Source of the DNA: Eriocheir sinensis
Taxonomy: Eukaryota; Arthropoda; Malacostraca; Decapoda; Varunidae
Direction: 5' to 3'
Assembly: GCF_024679095.1 (NCBI RefSeq)
Contig: NW_026111751.1
Span: forward strand, 153,501 to 217,500
Length of the DNA stretch: 64,000 nt
Under the pieces are notes generated by a model, which saw nothing but the letters and a program-made list of their open reading frames with translations, had not been told where the DNA came from and did not search any database. The position numbers and the translations under genes were made by a program. Below are positions 44,843-57,880 of the stretch, piece by piece. Each line of letters begins with the position of its first letter. Position 1 is the first letter of the stretch.

Positions 44843-45123
44843 GCTTGGCAGCACGGAACACCTTCCCATGAATTCACGTACACGGGTTCGATCCCAACCC
44901 ACGGCATTTGTCGCCTAATTCGCTCCGCTGGTTATCCGCCCTCACGAACTGGTCGATGAATGGGCATCTGGGGAAACCTGCGAAGATGAACCGTGGTAAC
45001 CCGGATGTCACTTATTCTGTGTTCCTGGGTAAGAGGTTTTTACCAACCCCAGATTCAAGGGTTAATGAAACGGAGATGAGCAGTGAGGTCACGCGCAGCT
45101 CAGCGTCTGCCTCCAACTGCACC
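44843..45123 (+). mobile_element. tRNA-derived SINE, family b (copy 2)
   Basis: B-box GGGTTCGATCC at 44884-44894 and body phrases GGTCGATGAATGG and CACGCGCAGCTC. It occupies the same position as the 11318 copy within the duplication, so both descend from one insertion that predates it. Confidence 0.75.
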
Positions 45124-46037
45124 AATAAAATACAACGTTTACGAACGGACAGACTATTCAGATTTCCTTTTCTGTGTTGGCATTAATCTTCCGGCGCCAT
45201 GAATACAATTACAAGACAGTATTTTCCCTGCGTGTACTTCCCTTTTCAACCATTACCAGCGGGGAACAGAGTCGTGACACACGCAGTCCTCGGGGTGGAA
45301 ATTAATGTTCTGACGCCTAATACTTAAAGCGCCGTTATCTCTGCAACATTTTCTCTTTTATTAACATTTCCTCGACTTCACCAGCAGGAACACACACTCG
45401 TTATTATGAAATGGTAATCTATACTTTTTCCTAGGCGAGCAGAATATTAATTTTACTCTTTTAATACTGTAACCATTTTTCCTCTCAGCAGTACATTTGA
45501 CAAGCTTCATTTTCACACTGTACTTCATTATTCTTCCTGACAACCCCGACTTAAAGTTAATCAGCTCGTGTTTCCTTATTTTTATTCATATTAAGTGTTT
45601 TTACAAGCTTAGCCGGACAGGGCACACAATCTTCTCCTTCACATCGTACTTTAGTAACTCATCCTGACATCGGGACTCTTGTTGTCATTTAGTCAGTCAG
45701 TGTTTCCTCATTAATATTCCGCGGCCATTAATACATCGGCCGCTTCTGGCTCTCCCGCCTCCTCCTAACAACCACAGGAGGCGAGGGTGGCACAGGTAGC
45801 TCACTCCCTCTCCCTCCTCCTCACAACGCACTCACAACCCTGGCAGCTCACGACGCCTCGGAAATTGACTCTCCTCTATTCTTGTGTTACGAATTTAAAG
45901 CTATAACAGTTAGGGCGCCACACCTTTTTTTACTTTTCTTTTGCCTCCCAACTGATTCACAAGCTTGGCAGTTCACAAGGCCTCGGAAACTGATCCTTCT
46001 TTTTACTGGTGTCACTAATTTAATGGCTATGACAGAT
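45124..46037 (+). other. Part of duplication copy B, no gene
   Basis: Aligns with about 11606-12700, including two decayed CCTCGGAAA repeat units (45860, 45978). Confidence 0.65.
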
Positions 46038-46316
46038 TGGTAAAGGTAAAGGTGGGTGCATATGCTATAGCTGCGCGTGGCTGCCGTGCTCATCTCCGAT
46101 CCGTTGGCTCTTTGAGCCTGTGGTAGGGAACAAACAGTTACCCGGGGCACGGGCCAGTGTGAGATCCGGGATTGCCATAGTTTACCCTTCCCAGGTTTCC
46201 CAGGTACCCATTTATCGACCAACCCGAAAGGCAGGATGGACTTCCCGGGCCGGGATTCGAACCCGGGCCCGTGGAATGGGAGCCAGGCACGCTTACCACT
46301 AGACCACGGAGGTGCA
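46038..46316 (-). mobile_element. tRNA-derived SINE, family b (copy 3, young)
   Basis: Read on the minus strand, it has perfect pol III boxes: TGGTCTAGTGG (46306-46296) and GGTTCGAATCC (46263-46253). The body contains GGTCGATAAATGG (46220-46208) and GAGATGAGCACGGCAGCCAC, and the tail is CTTTACCTTTACC. It is absent from duplication copy A. The acceptor stem halves do not pair, so this is a SINE head, not a functional tRNA gene. Confidence 0.85.
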
Positions 46317-46562
46317 GATGCTGCTGGTACTTACCGGCCCATCTGTCTGGCAAGGGACTTTACTTCATCCAGACAGAGTGGCCGAGACGTTCTGTGCTTC
46401 CCTCTTGTAGCCGCGGTGCCGCCGGTGTACGCGGCGCCGCGGAAGGGTTAAAGGTCAGTCGGGAAGAGACGTCGGGGTAAGTCCCAGAGCCCCCAGACCA
46501 AACGACGTAAGAAAAGAAGGGACAAAACCGGAGCGAGTGGGACTCTACTTGAAACACTGTGC

Positions 46563-47581
46563 ATGATGCAGGCGAAGCTTTCCACTCTCTATGCGGGCAG
46601 TGTTGAGGACTACTGGGCGTTCAAGAGGCAGTTCCAGGAATTCGTCCTCGAGACATCGACGTCAGACATGCATAAACTCAACCAGCTGTACACCAACTGC
46701 GCCCGGGAGGTACGGCCACTCATAGCGCATTGCATGGCGCTGTCGTCGGAACAGGGCCTCGCTTCGGCCTTGAAGATCTTGGACGAACGATTCGGCGATG
46801 AGAGAGTTTATATGCATCATGCGAGAGGAGATTGATTAGAGGACCAACGATTTCTGAGAACGACTATCAGGCCCTCTCCCAAATGTGTTCCCAACTGACG
46901 TCATACATCTCCTTTGCGGAAAACATTGGTCAGCTTTCGGATATCGACAATACACCCACTATCAGAGACATTCTCCTTCGGCTGGATAGGGCGATGCAGA
47001 CCCGTTGGAATTCTCGATGGACAGGTAAGAGGGGCAGCCGGCCCCAACGGATTACGGACGTTTTACACTTCATGAAGAAGGAGACTAAGAGAGTTGAAAA
47101 CAACCTCCTTTTGACGGAAAGACACGGCGCCGAGTTACGGAAACTAAGTGGGGGAGAGACTGACAACGGCAAGGAGGCCGCCGACAAGCAAGGGAAAGCC
47201 TCCGGGGCAAGACGGGAAGCCAAAGTGCCAGTCTTTGTAACACAAGGTAGTACCCGGGGGAGGATGGAAGGAGGCAGGTTCGGCAACGACGGATGTCGCT
47301 TATGTGGTGACCTTTATGCACTCTCCTCGTGTACGATATTCCGGCTGATACCTGTCGAGCACCGTAAGAGGGTTGTGAGGGCGCAGGGTAAGTGCTTTCT
47401 GTGCCTTCGAGACTCTCATCTGGTGAGGGATTGCAGAGCACAGCTTTGTGAGATAGAGAACTGTAGGGGCCGACATTCCAAGTGGCTTCACGAAACCGCG
47501 GCGGGAGCTAGACCGCGAAGGGGAGGTGCGACACCAGGGCAACGCGTGTCGGCTGAGGTCTCCCGCGGGGCAGGCGGAAAT
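46563..47581 (+). pseudogene. BEL/Pao gag region
   Basis: 46563-46832 reads KLSTLYAGSVEDYWAFKRQF and HCMALSSEQGLASALKILDE, the DYW-F and alpha-helical pattern of BEL gag. A frame change near 46832 moves to the frame of pol. That frame continues with ISENDYQALSQMCSQL, MQTRWNSRW and knuckles (CRLCGD...; GKCFLCLRDSHLVRDC; CEIENCRGRHSKWLH). It ends at an in-frame TGA, 47582-47584. Gag proteins package element RNA. Coding is broken, so it is inactive as it stands. Confidence 0.85.
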
Positions 47582-47584
47582 TGA

Positions 47585-47776
47585 CTAGACCAGGGGGGCT
47601 ACGTCGCTCACACCACGGCACCGACGACAGGAAACGTGTTACCTATAGTGCCGGTGGTATTGACTGCTGGGGTGACTGCAACGGGGTTGGAGACTTGTGC
47701 ACTGCTGGACTCGGGTAGTACCCGCTCATTCTGTGTGAGACGTATTGTTGACAGATTGGGAGTACGAGAGGGAAGA
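47585..47776 (+). pseudogene. BEL/Pao aspartic protease segment
   Basis: Same frame as gag and RT. It carries CALLDSGSTRSFC, where D-S-G is the catalytic triad of retroelement aspartic proteases. It lies between the TGA at 47582 and a TAA at 47777-47779. Confidence 0.82.
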
Positions 47777-47779
47777 TAA

Positions 47780-49260
47780 ACGATTGTGCTTTCCACTCTT
47801 CTACAACAAGGAGTCCAAACAGCCCCTAGTGTCGAACTTGTGGTCACCGGTTTGTTCGGGAGGAGGCCAACACCGGTCAGACTGACTGGGGTCCTCGTTG
47901 TAGACTCGTTTCCCGACGGCTTGACGGAGGCCAAGGCGGACCCTGCCATGGCTGCTCTCTGGGAACATCTTAAGGACTTGGCATCCATGCATAAACGTGC
48001 CGAGCACCTCTCCGTGGAGTTGTTGATCGGTCAGGACGCCCCCCTGGCCTTGACTCCACTGGAAGTCCGCAGAGGGCGGGACGGGGAACCCTTTGCGGTC
48101 AGGACAAAGTTGGGCTGGGCGATAAATGGTCCGCTGCAACGGAGCCGACAGTCCTCAAAAAGCTTTAACGCTTTCGTGGAAGAAACGACGAAGATCCCGG
48201 ATCCGTATTCTGAAAGGGCCCTGCGGCAGTTTTGGGAAGTGGACGATCGAGAGGATCCGGAGCAACGGGGGAGGTCGGTGGAGGACCAGCTCGTTGTCGA
48301 ACTGTGGGAAAAGGAGGGAGCGAAGACCATGGGCCATTACCAGTTCCCGATACCCTTCAGGGACAAGGAACCTGCATTACCAGATAACTCCGCCATGGCT
48401 TTACGGCGTCTGGCTGGGCTACGAGCTAGACTGCAGCGTAACGAACACCTCAGGAAACGATACGTGGAAGAAATGGAAAGTCTCATAGCGAAAGGATACG
48501 CTGAAGAAGTCATGGACCAGAAGGGCCCTCTGGGGAGAACGTGGTATCTCCCGCACCACCCGGTGCTCAGCCCAACTAAACCCGAGAAGACGCGCATTGT
48601 CTTCGACTGCGCGGCGGTGTACAAGGGAGTTGCGCTCAACATGCGAGTCATGCAAGGGCCCGACATGATGAATGATCTTCAGGGCATCTTACTCCGTTTT
48701 AGGGAGGGCCGGCTAGCCTTATCCGCAGATATTGAGGCCATGTTTCATCAGTTATTGGTGACACCGCGGGACCGAGATGTCCTAAGGTTCCTGTGGTGGC
48801 CGCGTGGGGACGTCGACAGGCCGCCTGTCCTGTACCGCATGACTCGCCACCTGTTCGGCGGGGTGTGGAGCCCCGCGTGTGCCGCCTTTGCGCTTCGGAA
48901 GACCCTGCAGGGAGGAGGTGTAACGTCGCGCAAGGTAGGGCGGTGCTTCTACGTTGATGATCTCTTGCTGTCCGTCAAGTCCGAAGTTGAGGCAACGAGA
49001 TGCGTCCGGGACTTGCAAGAGGACTTGCGGCGAGGGGGATTCCGCCTAACGAAATGGATGTTCAGCTCTGCCAGGGTAATGGTCACGATCCCTCAGGTTG
49101 AAAGGAGTGCCCGTGTTACGGGTATTGATCTTGCTAGGGATGAGTTGCCGGTGGACAGAGCTCTTGGGGTCCTGTGGGACTTGGAGGATGACAGCTTGCG
49201 CATCGCGGTGTCTCCGCCCAACAAACCTCACACGAAAAGAGGCGTTTTTTGGCAGCAATG
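47780..49260 (+). CDS. BEL/Pao reverse transcriptase, 3'-truncated
   Basis: About 490 residues. Early part: ELLIGQDAPLALTPLEVRRG and TKLGWAINGPL (BEL protease-RT linker). Then RKRYVEEMESLIAKGYAEEV, TWYLPHHPVLSPTKPEKTRIVFDCAA, LNMRVMQGPDMMNDL, LSADIEAMFHQLLV, the LFGGVWSPACAAFAL block and FYVDDLLLSV with the catalytic YVDD at 48950-48961. The frame is contiguous with gag and protease apart from two stops. The C-terminus is lost at TKRGVFWQQ, just where SVYDPLG-type residues are expected. RT would copy element RNA in cytoplasmic particles; this copy cannot complete that. Confidence 0.92.
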
Positions 49261-49912
49261 AGAGAGAGAGAGAGAGAGTGGTGGTGGTGGTGGTGGTGGT
49301 GGTGAGTGGTGAGTGGTGGTGGTGAGTGAGTGAGTGAGTGAGTGGTGGTGGTGGTGGTGGTGAGGTGGTGAGTGGTGGTGGTGGTGAGTGGTGGTGGTGG
49401 TGGTGGTGAGGTGAGTGAGTGGTGGTGGTGGTGGTGGTGGTGGTGGTGGTGGTGGTGGTTAGTGGTGGTGGTGGTGGTGGTGAGTGGTAGTGGTGGTGGT
49501 GGTTGTGGTGGTGTTTGTTGGTGGTGGTGGTGGTGAGTGGTGGTGGTGGTGGTGGTGGTGAGTGGTGGTGGTGGTGATGGTGAGTGGTGGTGGTGGTGAG
49601 TGGTGGTGGTGGTGGTGGTGGTGGTGGTGGTGAGTGGTAGTGGTGGTGGTGGTTAGTGGTGGTGGTGGTGGTGAGTGGTGGTGGTGGTGGTGGTGGTGAT
49701 GGTGGTGGTGGTGGGGGTGGTGGTGGTGGTGGGGGTGGTGGTGGTGGTGGTGGTGAGTGGTGGTGGTGGTGGTGGGGGTGAGGGTGGTGGTGGTGGTGAT
49801 GGGGGTGGTGGTGGTGGTGGTGGTGGTGGTGTGTGGTGGTGGTGGTGGTGGTGGTGAGTGGTGGTGGTGGTGATTGGTGGTTGTGGTGGTGGTGGTGAGT
49901 GGTGGTGGTGGG
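49260..49912 (+). repeat. (GA)n leader plus 630-bp (GGT)n-type array
   Basis: About nine GA units, then GGT with GAGT and GGGGGT interruptions. The G-rich strand could fold into two-tier G-quadruplexes (inference). Val/Gly/Trp-rich frames are artefacts. Confidence 0.95.
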
Positions 49913-50590
<678 letters not shown>

Positions 50591-51350
50591 AGCACTTTTT
50601 TCTTATTTGTTTTTCTTTTCACAACTTACTTTCTGCTATTCATTCCCACCTTTTCTTCCTTTTCCTTCTTCCTCCATTATTTCCTTTTTTTTTTTTTACT
50701 CCTTCCACCTGACTTTTCTTTCCACTTCTTTCCCTCCTCCAACTCTTCCCCTTTCTTCCCTCTCTTCCCCTCTTCTTTCCTCACACTCCTCAGTCATTTC
50801 TTTCATCTCTCCCTCTTCATTGTCTCTCCTCCATTCGTCCTTTATCGCCTTCTCTTCCAATTCCATATTTCTTTCAGTCCGCTTTCTTCCTGTCTTTCTC
50901 TTATTTTCAGTCTTTCTTCGTCTCCTTTAGTCTTCTCTCCCCTTCTAGGTCTGCTTTCCTTTGCCATCTTTTATTCTCCTCCCTTTCATTCTGTACCCAG
51001 TCCTTTCTGCTCTCACTTGGTCCTCATATTATGTTTATTCTTTTAGCGTCGTCTTCTCTCATGTCCTTTTCTTTCCCTCTTCTTCATTCCTCTTTCCTTT
51101 TCTCCCAATTATCTTTTCTCCTTCCTCTTCTCATCTTAACCTTCTCTCCCTTTTCCTTCACATCCTTGCGTCCCTCATCCTTCCCTCCCTCCCTCTTTCC
51201 TTTCTGTCCTTCCTCTCTCCTTTCCTCCCTCCCTTACACTACTTTATCTTCTTCCAAGTATTATAAAAAATGGTCCCCACCCTTTCCCTTTTACCCCCTC
51301 CCTTTCCCCTCTCTTCACCCCCTCCTTTCCCTTCTCTTCCTCCTTGGTCG
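50591..51350 (+). repeat. Polypyrimidine tract
   Basis: TCC/TTC-rich on the plus strand. Together with the preceding polypurine tract it makes an abrupt strand switch in composition. Its S/F/L/P-rich frames are artefacts. Confidence 0.8.
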
Positions 51351-52174
51351 CCTTCTGCTGGGTTTTCCTCTTCCTCTCCTGATAGTTAACCTGTTTACCT
51401 GTTGCTTTACTTGTGTGTTGAGCCAAGAATCTACCCGCTGTGTGTTTATTTGTGTTTAGTGTTGTGTTTTGTCTTTGAAAGTTGTGTGTGTCTGACTCTT
51501 GCATGTTATTTTATGTACATCTTCTATTAAACGTTATTTTCTGAAGCAGGTATGTTTTTCATCTAATTATATAATATGCATATCTTTGTCTATTTACAGC
51601 GTTTTGTTTTTAATCTATTTCATGTACGTCTTGCTATCAGTTTCATGTATACTTATTTATATATATCGTGTGTGTCCGTTTGATGTTTTATGTGTTTCTT
51701 TGTGTATTTATCGATTAATGTATTTTTAGTTCTGAGCTAAAAGTCTCAGTAAGCTACGTTCATATTTTGAAGTTAGTATTCTTGGTAAGAAATCCTTGTG
51801 GAGAAAATATGAGAACAAATATTTACCTACACAGTCAGAGAGGAAATCAAATGAGGGTTTTGGTGAAGAGAGAAGTTAACTTACTGTATGTATTCATTGT
51901 CGTACATGGAGAAGAAACGTAATAAAAACTAATGGGAAAGGAAATAATTAGGGGTCTGGAAAAGCGATAGAATGGTAGGCTGAAGACTGGAAAATTAACG
52001 GATCTAAAAATAAAACCATAGAAGAAAAGTAGTGACTTTTTGGTGACTGAAAAAGCGAGTAAAAAGAGAAAGAAATCTGAATATAGATTATACAAAAAAA
52101 AAGTGAAAGAGAAGGGATGAGAAAAAGATAAAAAATACCTTTCGACTGGAAGAAGATAAATAACAAATATTTTT
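51351..52174. other. AT-rich DNA, no gene seen
   Basis: T-rich then A-rich, with no repeat or domain recognised. Confidence 0.45.
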
Positions 52175-52752
52175 ATTTTTTTTACAACAAAGGAGGCAGC
52201 TCAAGGGCACAAAAAAAGCCCGCTAATCGCTGCTCCCATAAAAGAATCAGAAGAGGCGGCCAAAAGCAAGGTCAAACTCGGGAGGAGAGGTGTCCTGATA
52301 CCCTCCTCTTGAAAGAGTTCAAGTCGTAGGCAGGAGGAAATACAGATGAAGGAAGATTGTTCCAGAGTTTACCAGCGTGAGGGATGAAAGAGTAAAGATG
52401 CTGGTTAACTCTTGGATAAGGGGTTTGGACAGTGTAGGGATGAGCATGAGTAGAAAGTCGTGTGCAGCGGGGCCGCGGGAGGGGGGGAGGAGTGCAGTTA
52501 GCAAGTTCAGAAGAGCAGTCAGCGTGGAAATATCGATAGAAGATAGAAAGAGAGGCAACATCGCGGCGGAATTTAAGAGGTAGAAGACTATCAGTATGAG
52601 GAGGAGAGCTGATGAGACGAAGAGCCTTAGCCTCCACTCTGTCCAGAAGAGCTGTGTGAGTGGAGCCCCCCCACACGTGAGATGCATACTCCATACGAGG
52701 GCGGACAAGGCCCCTGTATATGGATAGCAACTGCGCGGGGGAGAAGAACTGG
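52175..52752 (-). mobile_element. LINE family B, short 3' fragment
   Basis: Minus-strand copy with its poly-A tail at 52175-52183 and the CCCTTGAGCTGCCTCC end phrase. 52730-52272 is an open C-terminal frame (YRGLVRPRMEYASHVWGGS ... FKRRVSGHLSSRV). It is 5'-truncated at about 52752, typical of aborted target-primed reverse transcription. Confidence 0.92.
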
Positions 52753-53560
52753 CTGTCTTTCGTTACTACGGATACAAATAAAAACCTATGGAGACCTTGT
52801 AGAAAATGTATTAAATGAGAAAGGATAAGAGGAAAGGAATTGTAGAAGGTGTGGCCTAAAACGAAAAGAAAGAATTCACAAAAGAAGATAATAAAGCTGG
52901 TTGTCTTCAGTTATTACGGAAACCGGTAGATGAAAGGAAAGAGAGAAAATAGAGAAGAGAAAAAGTTAAAAGGAAAGATGAAGTAGTGGAGATAAAAGAG
53001 GAGCCGAGGATGCCTTGGGTCGCCTCGTGCTCAGGCCATTACAGAGGTGTGGAGGATGAGAGGCGGCGAGGCGCGGGGAGGATGCGGACGAAGAAGGAAG
53101 AGGGAAAGATGACAGATGGAAGAGAGATAGGGAAAAAATAACGTAAAGGTGAACAAACAGTAAAGAAAAATAATGGAAAAAGATGATGAATGTAATAAGA
53201 GGGATAGGAACATAAGAGGAAAAAGAAAACAAGAGGAAAAGGACGAACAGGAGAAAGAAAGTAAGTAGGGAGGGAAGGAAGTGAAAATGGAAAATTAGTG
53301 GAAAAGAAAGTATGAGGAAAATAATGTAAAAGGGAACGGACATTAAGGGGAAAAGGAAAGTAAGAGTGAAAGGAAAAGAAAAGAAAGAAAAGTAAGAGGA
53401 AAAGGAAATAAGAGGAAGATGAAGTAAGGAAGAGGATACCAAGAGGAGACAGTAAGAGTAAAGAAAGATTGCCGCCTTCCCCTCAGCACACACACCTGCC
53501 TGACGTAACGAGGCGCAGGAGGAAGAGGAGGGAGAGGGAGGGAATGAAGAGACTAAACAC
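52753..53560 (+). repeat. Polypurine-rich tract
   Basis: GAAAGGA-type purine-rich DNA with few features. The flank phrase GGCTGTCTTTCGTTACTACGG is echoed at about 52900. No gene. Confidence 0.6.
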
Positions 53561-54304
53561 CTTTTTTTGTTTACAACGCTTGTATTAAACACGAGCATTA
53601 TACTTTTTTTCATTCTAATTGTGTTTATATCGGACCACTGCGTCGGCGGGGAGTTTTTATTGTTTTATTTTATTTGATCTTTTAATCCGTCTCTCGACCG
53701 AGTTGACGGCCACCATCAATTTTTCTCTTTTCCATCTGTCTAGCTTTGTGTTAGGCTTGGTAACGGTGACGGAGGAGGAGGAGGAGGATAATGAGTTTTG
53801 ATGGTGAATGGTGATGGTGATGTTGGTGGAGTCAGTGTGCGTAAAGTGCCTCTAGGGATGAGTGTGGTGAGTTAAGATGGTGGTGATAGTGTGATATGAA
53901 GGTGATGATGTTCGTTTTGAATAGATGTTGGGTGAATATTGCAGCAGTGGTGAGGATGCTGAAAGGAAGACGGTGAGTATACCCGAGGGGTGTTTACTGA
54001 AGAATGTGGCAGTGGTTGTGATAGGGGTGATGAATTACTATATTTTTTACCTAACTCGGACACTGAAATAGGCTGTTTATTTCCATCACCACAGCTACAA
54101 CCTTTCCCAGCATCATTTTCTTGCCAGTAGCTCCTTTTGCTAACTATTCTTTCCCTAACTTGTATGTTGGAATTATCGCATTTTCCACAGTTCATTCATT
54201 CCTAATTTTATATTCTTAAGTGTTGTAATAAGATTTTTTTTTTTTTTACCACAGACTCACCCATTACAATTTGCATATCTTCCCCTTACTTGAACGTTCT
54301 CATA
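53561..54304. other. Mixed DNA, no gene seen
   Basis: Includes a GATGGTGATG-rich stretch at about 53800-53900. No coding support. Confidence 0.45.
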
Positions 54305-56035
54305 AGCATTGCTTTTTCTAATTCTTCCCGTCACTTCTGGCATCTAGCCAAAAACATCTCCAACTTCACTTCTTCATCTTTCCCTCCTCTCCTTAGTCCT
54401 GACGGGAACACCGCTGTCTCATCTATCTCTAAGGCTGAACTCTTCTCTCAAACTTTCTCTAAAAACTCCACTTTGGACGATTCTGGGCATATTAATACCT
54501 CATACTCATCCACCCTCTGACTCCTTTATGCCTGTTATTAAGATTCTTAAGAGTGATGTTTCCTATGCCCTCTATGGCCTCAATCTTCAGAAGGCTTATG
54601 GACCTGATGGAGTGCCTCCTATTGTCCTTAAAACTGTGCCTCCGTGCTGTCACCCTGCCTGGTCAAACTCTTTCGCCTCTGCCTGTCAACATCTACCTTT
54701 CCTTCCTGCTGGAAGTATGCCTTCACACAGCCTGTGCCTAAGAAGGGTGACCGTTCCAATCCCTCAAACTACCGTCCTATAGCTTTGCTTTCTTGTCTAT
54801 CTAAAGCTTTTGAATCTATCCTTAACCGGAAGATTCAAGAGCATCTTCCATTCTGACCTTCTTTCTGATCGCCAGTATGGGTTCCCCAAGGGGCGTTCTA
54901 CTGGGGATCTCCTTGCCTTCCTAACTGATTCTTGGTCATCCTCTCTTTGCCGTTTCGGTGAAACCTTTGCTATTGCGCTGGACATACCAAAAGCCTTTGA
55001 TAGGGTCTGGCACAAATCTTTGCTTTCCAAACTACCCTCCTACGGTTTCTATCCTTATATCTGTATCTTTATCTCCAGTTTCCTCTCTGACCGTTCTATT
55101 TCTGCTGTGGTAGACGATCACTGTTCTTCCCCTAAACCTATTAATAGTGGTGTTCGCAGGGTTCTGTCCTATCTCCCACTCTCTTTCTGTTGTTCATTGA
55201 TGATCTTCTTTCCAAAACAAACTGTCCTATCCATTCTTACGCCGATGACTCTACTCTGCATTATTCAACTTCTTTTAATAGAAGACCCACCCAACAGGAA
55301 CTAAAGTATTCCAGGCTGGAGGCTACAGAACGCTTAGCCTCAGACCTTACTATTATTTCCGATTGGGGCAAGAAGAACTTGGTGTCCTTCAATGCCTCAA
55401 AAACACAGTTTCTCCACCTATCCACTCGACACAATCTTCCAAACAACTATCCCCTAATCTTTGACAACACTCAGCTATCACCTTCTTCAACACTGAACAT
55501 CCTCGGTCTATCCTTAACTCAAAATCTCAACTGGAAACTTCATATCTCTTCTCTTACTAAATCAGCTTCCTCGAGGCTGGGCGTTCTGTACCGTCTCTGC
55601 CAGTTCTTCTCCTCCGCACAGTTGCTATCCATTTACAGGGCCTTGTCCGCCCTCATATGGAGTATGCATCTCATGTGTGGGGGGGGTCTTCGTCTCATCA
55701 GCTCTCCTCCTCATACTAATAGTCTTCTACCTCTTAAATTTCGCCGCCATGCTGCCTCTCTTTCTATCTTCTATCGATATTTTCATGCTGACTGCTCTTC
55801 CGAACTTGCTAACTCCATGCCTCCCCCCCTCCCGCCGCCCCGCCACACACGACTTTCTACTCAAGCTCATCCCTTTACTGTCCAAATCCTTTACGCAAGA
55901 TTTAACGAGCATCTTCACTCTTTCATCTCTCTCGCTAGTAAACTCTGGAACAATTTTCCTTCATCTGTATTTCCTCTTGCCTGCGACTTGAACTCTTTCA
56001 AGAGGAGGGTATCAGGACACCTCTCCTCCCGATAG
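54305..56035 (+). mobile_element. LINE family B, copy truncated at both ends
   Basis: Parallel to 39040-40800: YGPDGVPP (54600), YRPIALLSCLSKAFES (54770), GRSTGDLLAFLTDSW (54895), KAFDRVWH (54990), YADD at 55238-55249, then the post-RT domain with a deletion of the SHVWGGSTHTALLDRVEAKA segment near 55680. It loses its 3' UTR at about 56033, where a CR1-like element begins. Frames break several times. Confidence 0.9.
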
Positions 56036-57880
56036 ATTAACTATCTAGATTAGTTAAGAAAAACACCAGGATAGCAAAAAGGAACTATGAGATCAAAGTA
56101 GCAAATGAGGCGAAAAGTAATCCTAAGGGCTTCTTTCAGATGTATAGAACAAAAACACGGGAGAAAATTGGACCACTGAAAACAAACACAGGGGAGCTAG
56201 TAGAAAATTACGAAAATATGAGCACATTGTTGAACGACTACTTCGTTTCAGTATTCACACTGGAGGATCGAACGACTATACCGGAAAGAGTTCAGGTGTA
56301 CGAGTGCGGGGATGGCGATAAATTGAGGGATATAATCATTACCAGGCAAGTAGTTCTTGATGAGATAGATAAGCTTAAGAAGAACAAGTCGCCAGGTCCT
56401 GACGGGATATTTCCGAGGGTATTAAAGGAATTAGGTAATGTACTCAGTGATCCACTAACCGACATCTTTAAGATGTCGGTAAATACTGGCTATGTGCCGA
56501 GCCTATGGAAAGTAGCTAATGTGACGCCGATTTTTAAAAAGGGGGACAGGTCGGTTGCTTCAAACTATTGCCCAATTAGCTTAACATCGGTTATAGGCAA
56601 GATGCTGGAGTCCATGATAGCCAGGAACATTCGGGAGCATTTAGAGAAACATAGCTTAATTCACGACTCGCAGCATGGGTTCACAAAAGGTAGGTCATGC
56701 CTCACCAATCTCTTGTCCTTCTACAATAAAGTATTTGAGGCGGTTGACAAAGATGAAAATTATGATGTAATCTATCTCGATTTTAGTAAAGCGTTTGACA
56801 AAGTTCCTCACCATCGACTGTTGCTTAAATTACAGGCTCACGGAGTAGAGGGTAAAGTTTTGATCTGGGTCAAGGCGTGGCTTAGCAATAGGAAGCAAAG
56901 AGTGCAAATCAATGGTAAAAGATCTGACTGGGGATGTGTTACGAGTGAGGTCCCACAAGGTTCGGTATTAGGTCCACTTTTGTTTATTATTTATATCAAT
57001 GACTTAGATACAGGAATTAGTAGTGATGTTAGTAAATTTGCAGATGATACCAAGATCGGTAGAGTAATTGAGTCGGATCAGGACGCTAGTATTCTCCAAG
57101 GTGAACTCAACAGATTGTATGACTGGGCGGATATATGGCAGATGGAGTTCAATGTAGGAAAGTGCAGTATTCTGAGTGTAGGTAGGAACAACCCCTCACA
57201 TAACTATTGCTTAAATAACACTCATAAGCAGGTCTGGGTGCGAGAGGGATTTAGGGGTCTTAGTGAGCTCTGATCTCCGTCCAAGGGCACAATGCATTCA
57301 AGCTAGAAATCGAGCAAATAGGGTACTGGGATTTATTTCAAGGAGCGTAAGCAACAGAAGCCCCGAAGTCTTCCTCAAACTATATTTAGCATTAGTTAGA
57401 CCTCATCTTGACTATGCGGTTCAGTTCTGGTCACCTTACTATAGAATGGATATCAAAATGTTAGAATCGGTGCAGAGGAGGATGACTAAGATGATTCAGG
57501 GGTTGAGATACTTGCCATACGAGGAAAGACTCAAACAGTTAAACTTGCATTCTCTAGAAAGGCGAAGGGTGCGTGGAGACAAGATCGAGGTTTATAAATG
57601 GATGAAGGGCTTTAATAAGGGAGACATTCATAAGGTTTTGTTGGTAAGAGAACCGGGTAGGACACGAAGTAATGGGTTTAAACTGGATAAATTCAGATTC
57701 AACAGGGACACAGGCAAAAATTGGTTTACAAACAGGGTGGTGGATGAGTGGAATAGGCTTAGCAGTCACGTGGTGAGTGTCAATACAATTGTCACATTAA
57801 AAAATAGACTAGATAAACTCATGGACAGCGATATTAGGTGGGGGTAGATACACGGGAGCTTAGGGTCAAAGGAGCTGCCT
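56036..57880 (+). mobile_element. CR1-like LINE, RT-bearing fragment
   Basis: Starts inside the pre-RT connector (NPKGFFQMYRTKTREKIG) and runs through RT and the post-RT domain into its 3' UTR. It stops at GGAGCTGCCT (57880), short of the octamer tail seen at 650. The following family member starts at the next base. Confidence 0.9.
56140..57847 (+). pseudogene. CR1-like ORF2 RT, one frameshift
   Basis: 56140-57270: KKNKSPGPDGIFPRVLKELG, VANVTPIFKKGDR, PISLTSVIGKMLES, DSQHGFTKGRSCLTNLLSF, VIYLDFSKAFDKVPHHRLL, PQGSVLGPLLFIIYINDLD, and the catalytic FADD at 57037-57048. A frame change near 57220-57265 precedes 57263-57847 with the thumb and C-terminal domain (RANRVLGFISRSV, RPHLDYAVQFWSPYYR, RVVDEWNRLSSHVVS). 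It is nearly intact, so probably a recent insertion. RT of this type copies its own RNA at the nicked target. Confidence 0.9.

Larger units (their letters stand above)
38813..46408 (+). repeat. Diverged segmental duplication, copy B
   Basis: Aligns in order with 8867-13165. It is longer because it holds a LINE (38955-40930), a 1.5-kb 19-bp minisatellite (41875-43440) and a SINE (46038-46316). The two copies sit about 30 kb apart in direct orientation. No protein gene is evident. Confidence 0.85.
46480..49260 (+). mobile_element. BEL/Pao retrotransposon fragment (gag-protease-RT)
   Basis: Internal region of a BEL/Pao LTR element. Order: gag, CCHC-like knuckles, aspartic protease, RT. It is truncated before the SVYDPLG-type block, RNase H and integrase by a simple-repeat complex at 49260. 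No LTR is identified at the left; the 5' boundary is uncertain. It is GC-richer than its surroundings, which suggests a relatively recent arrival. Confidence 0.92.

Noticed and set aside
46253..46316. Functional tRNA-Gly (CCC) gene on the minus strand
   Set aside because: A and B boxes are perfect, but the acceptor stem halves do not pair and the anticodon stem has mismatches; the sequence continues into a SINE body shared with other copies.
53740..53800. Short coding exon with an acidic EEEEE tail
   Set aside because: It is a (GAG)n run in a 60-codon frame without supporting features.
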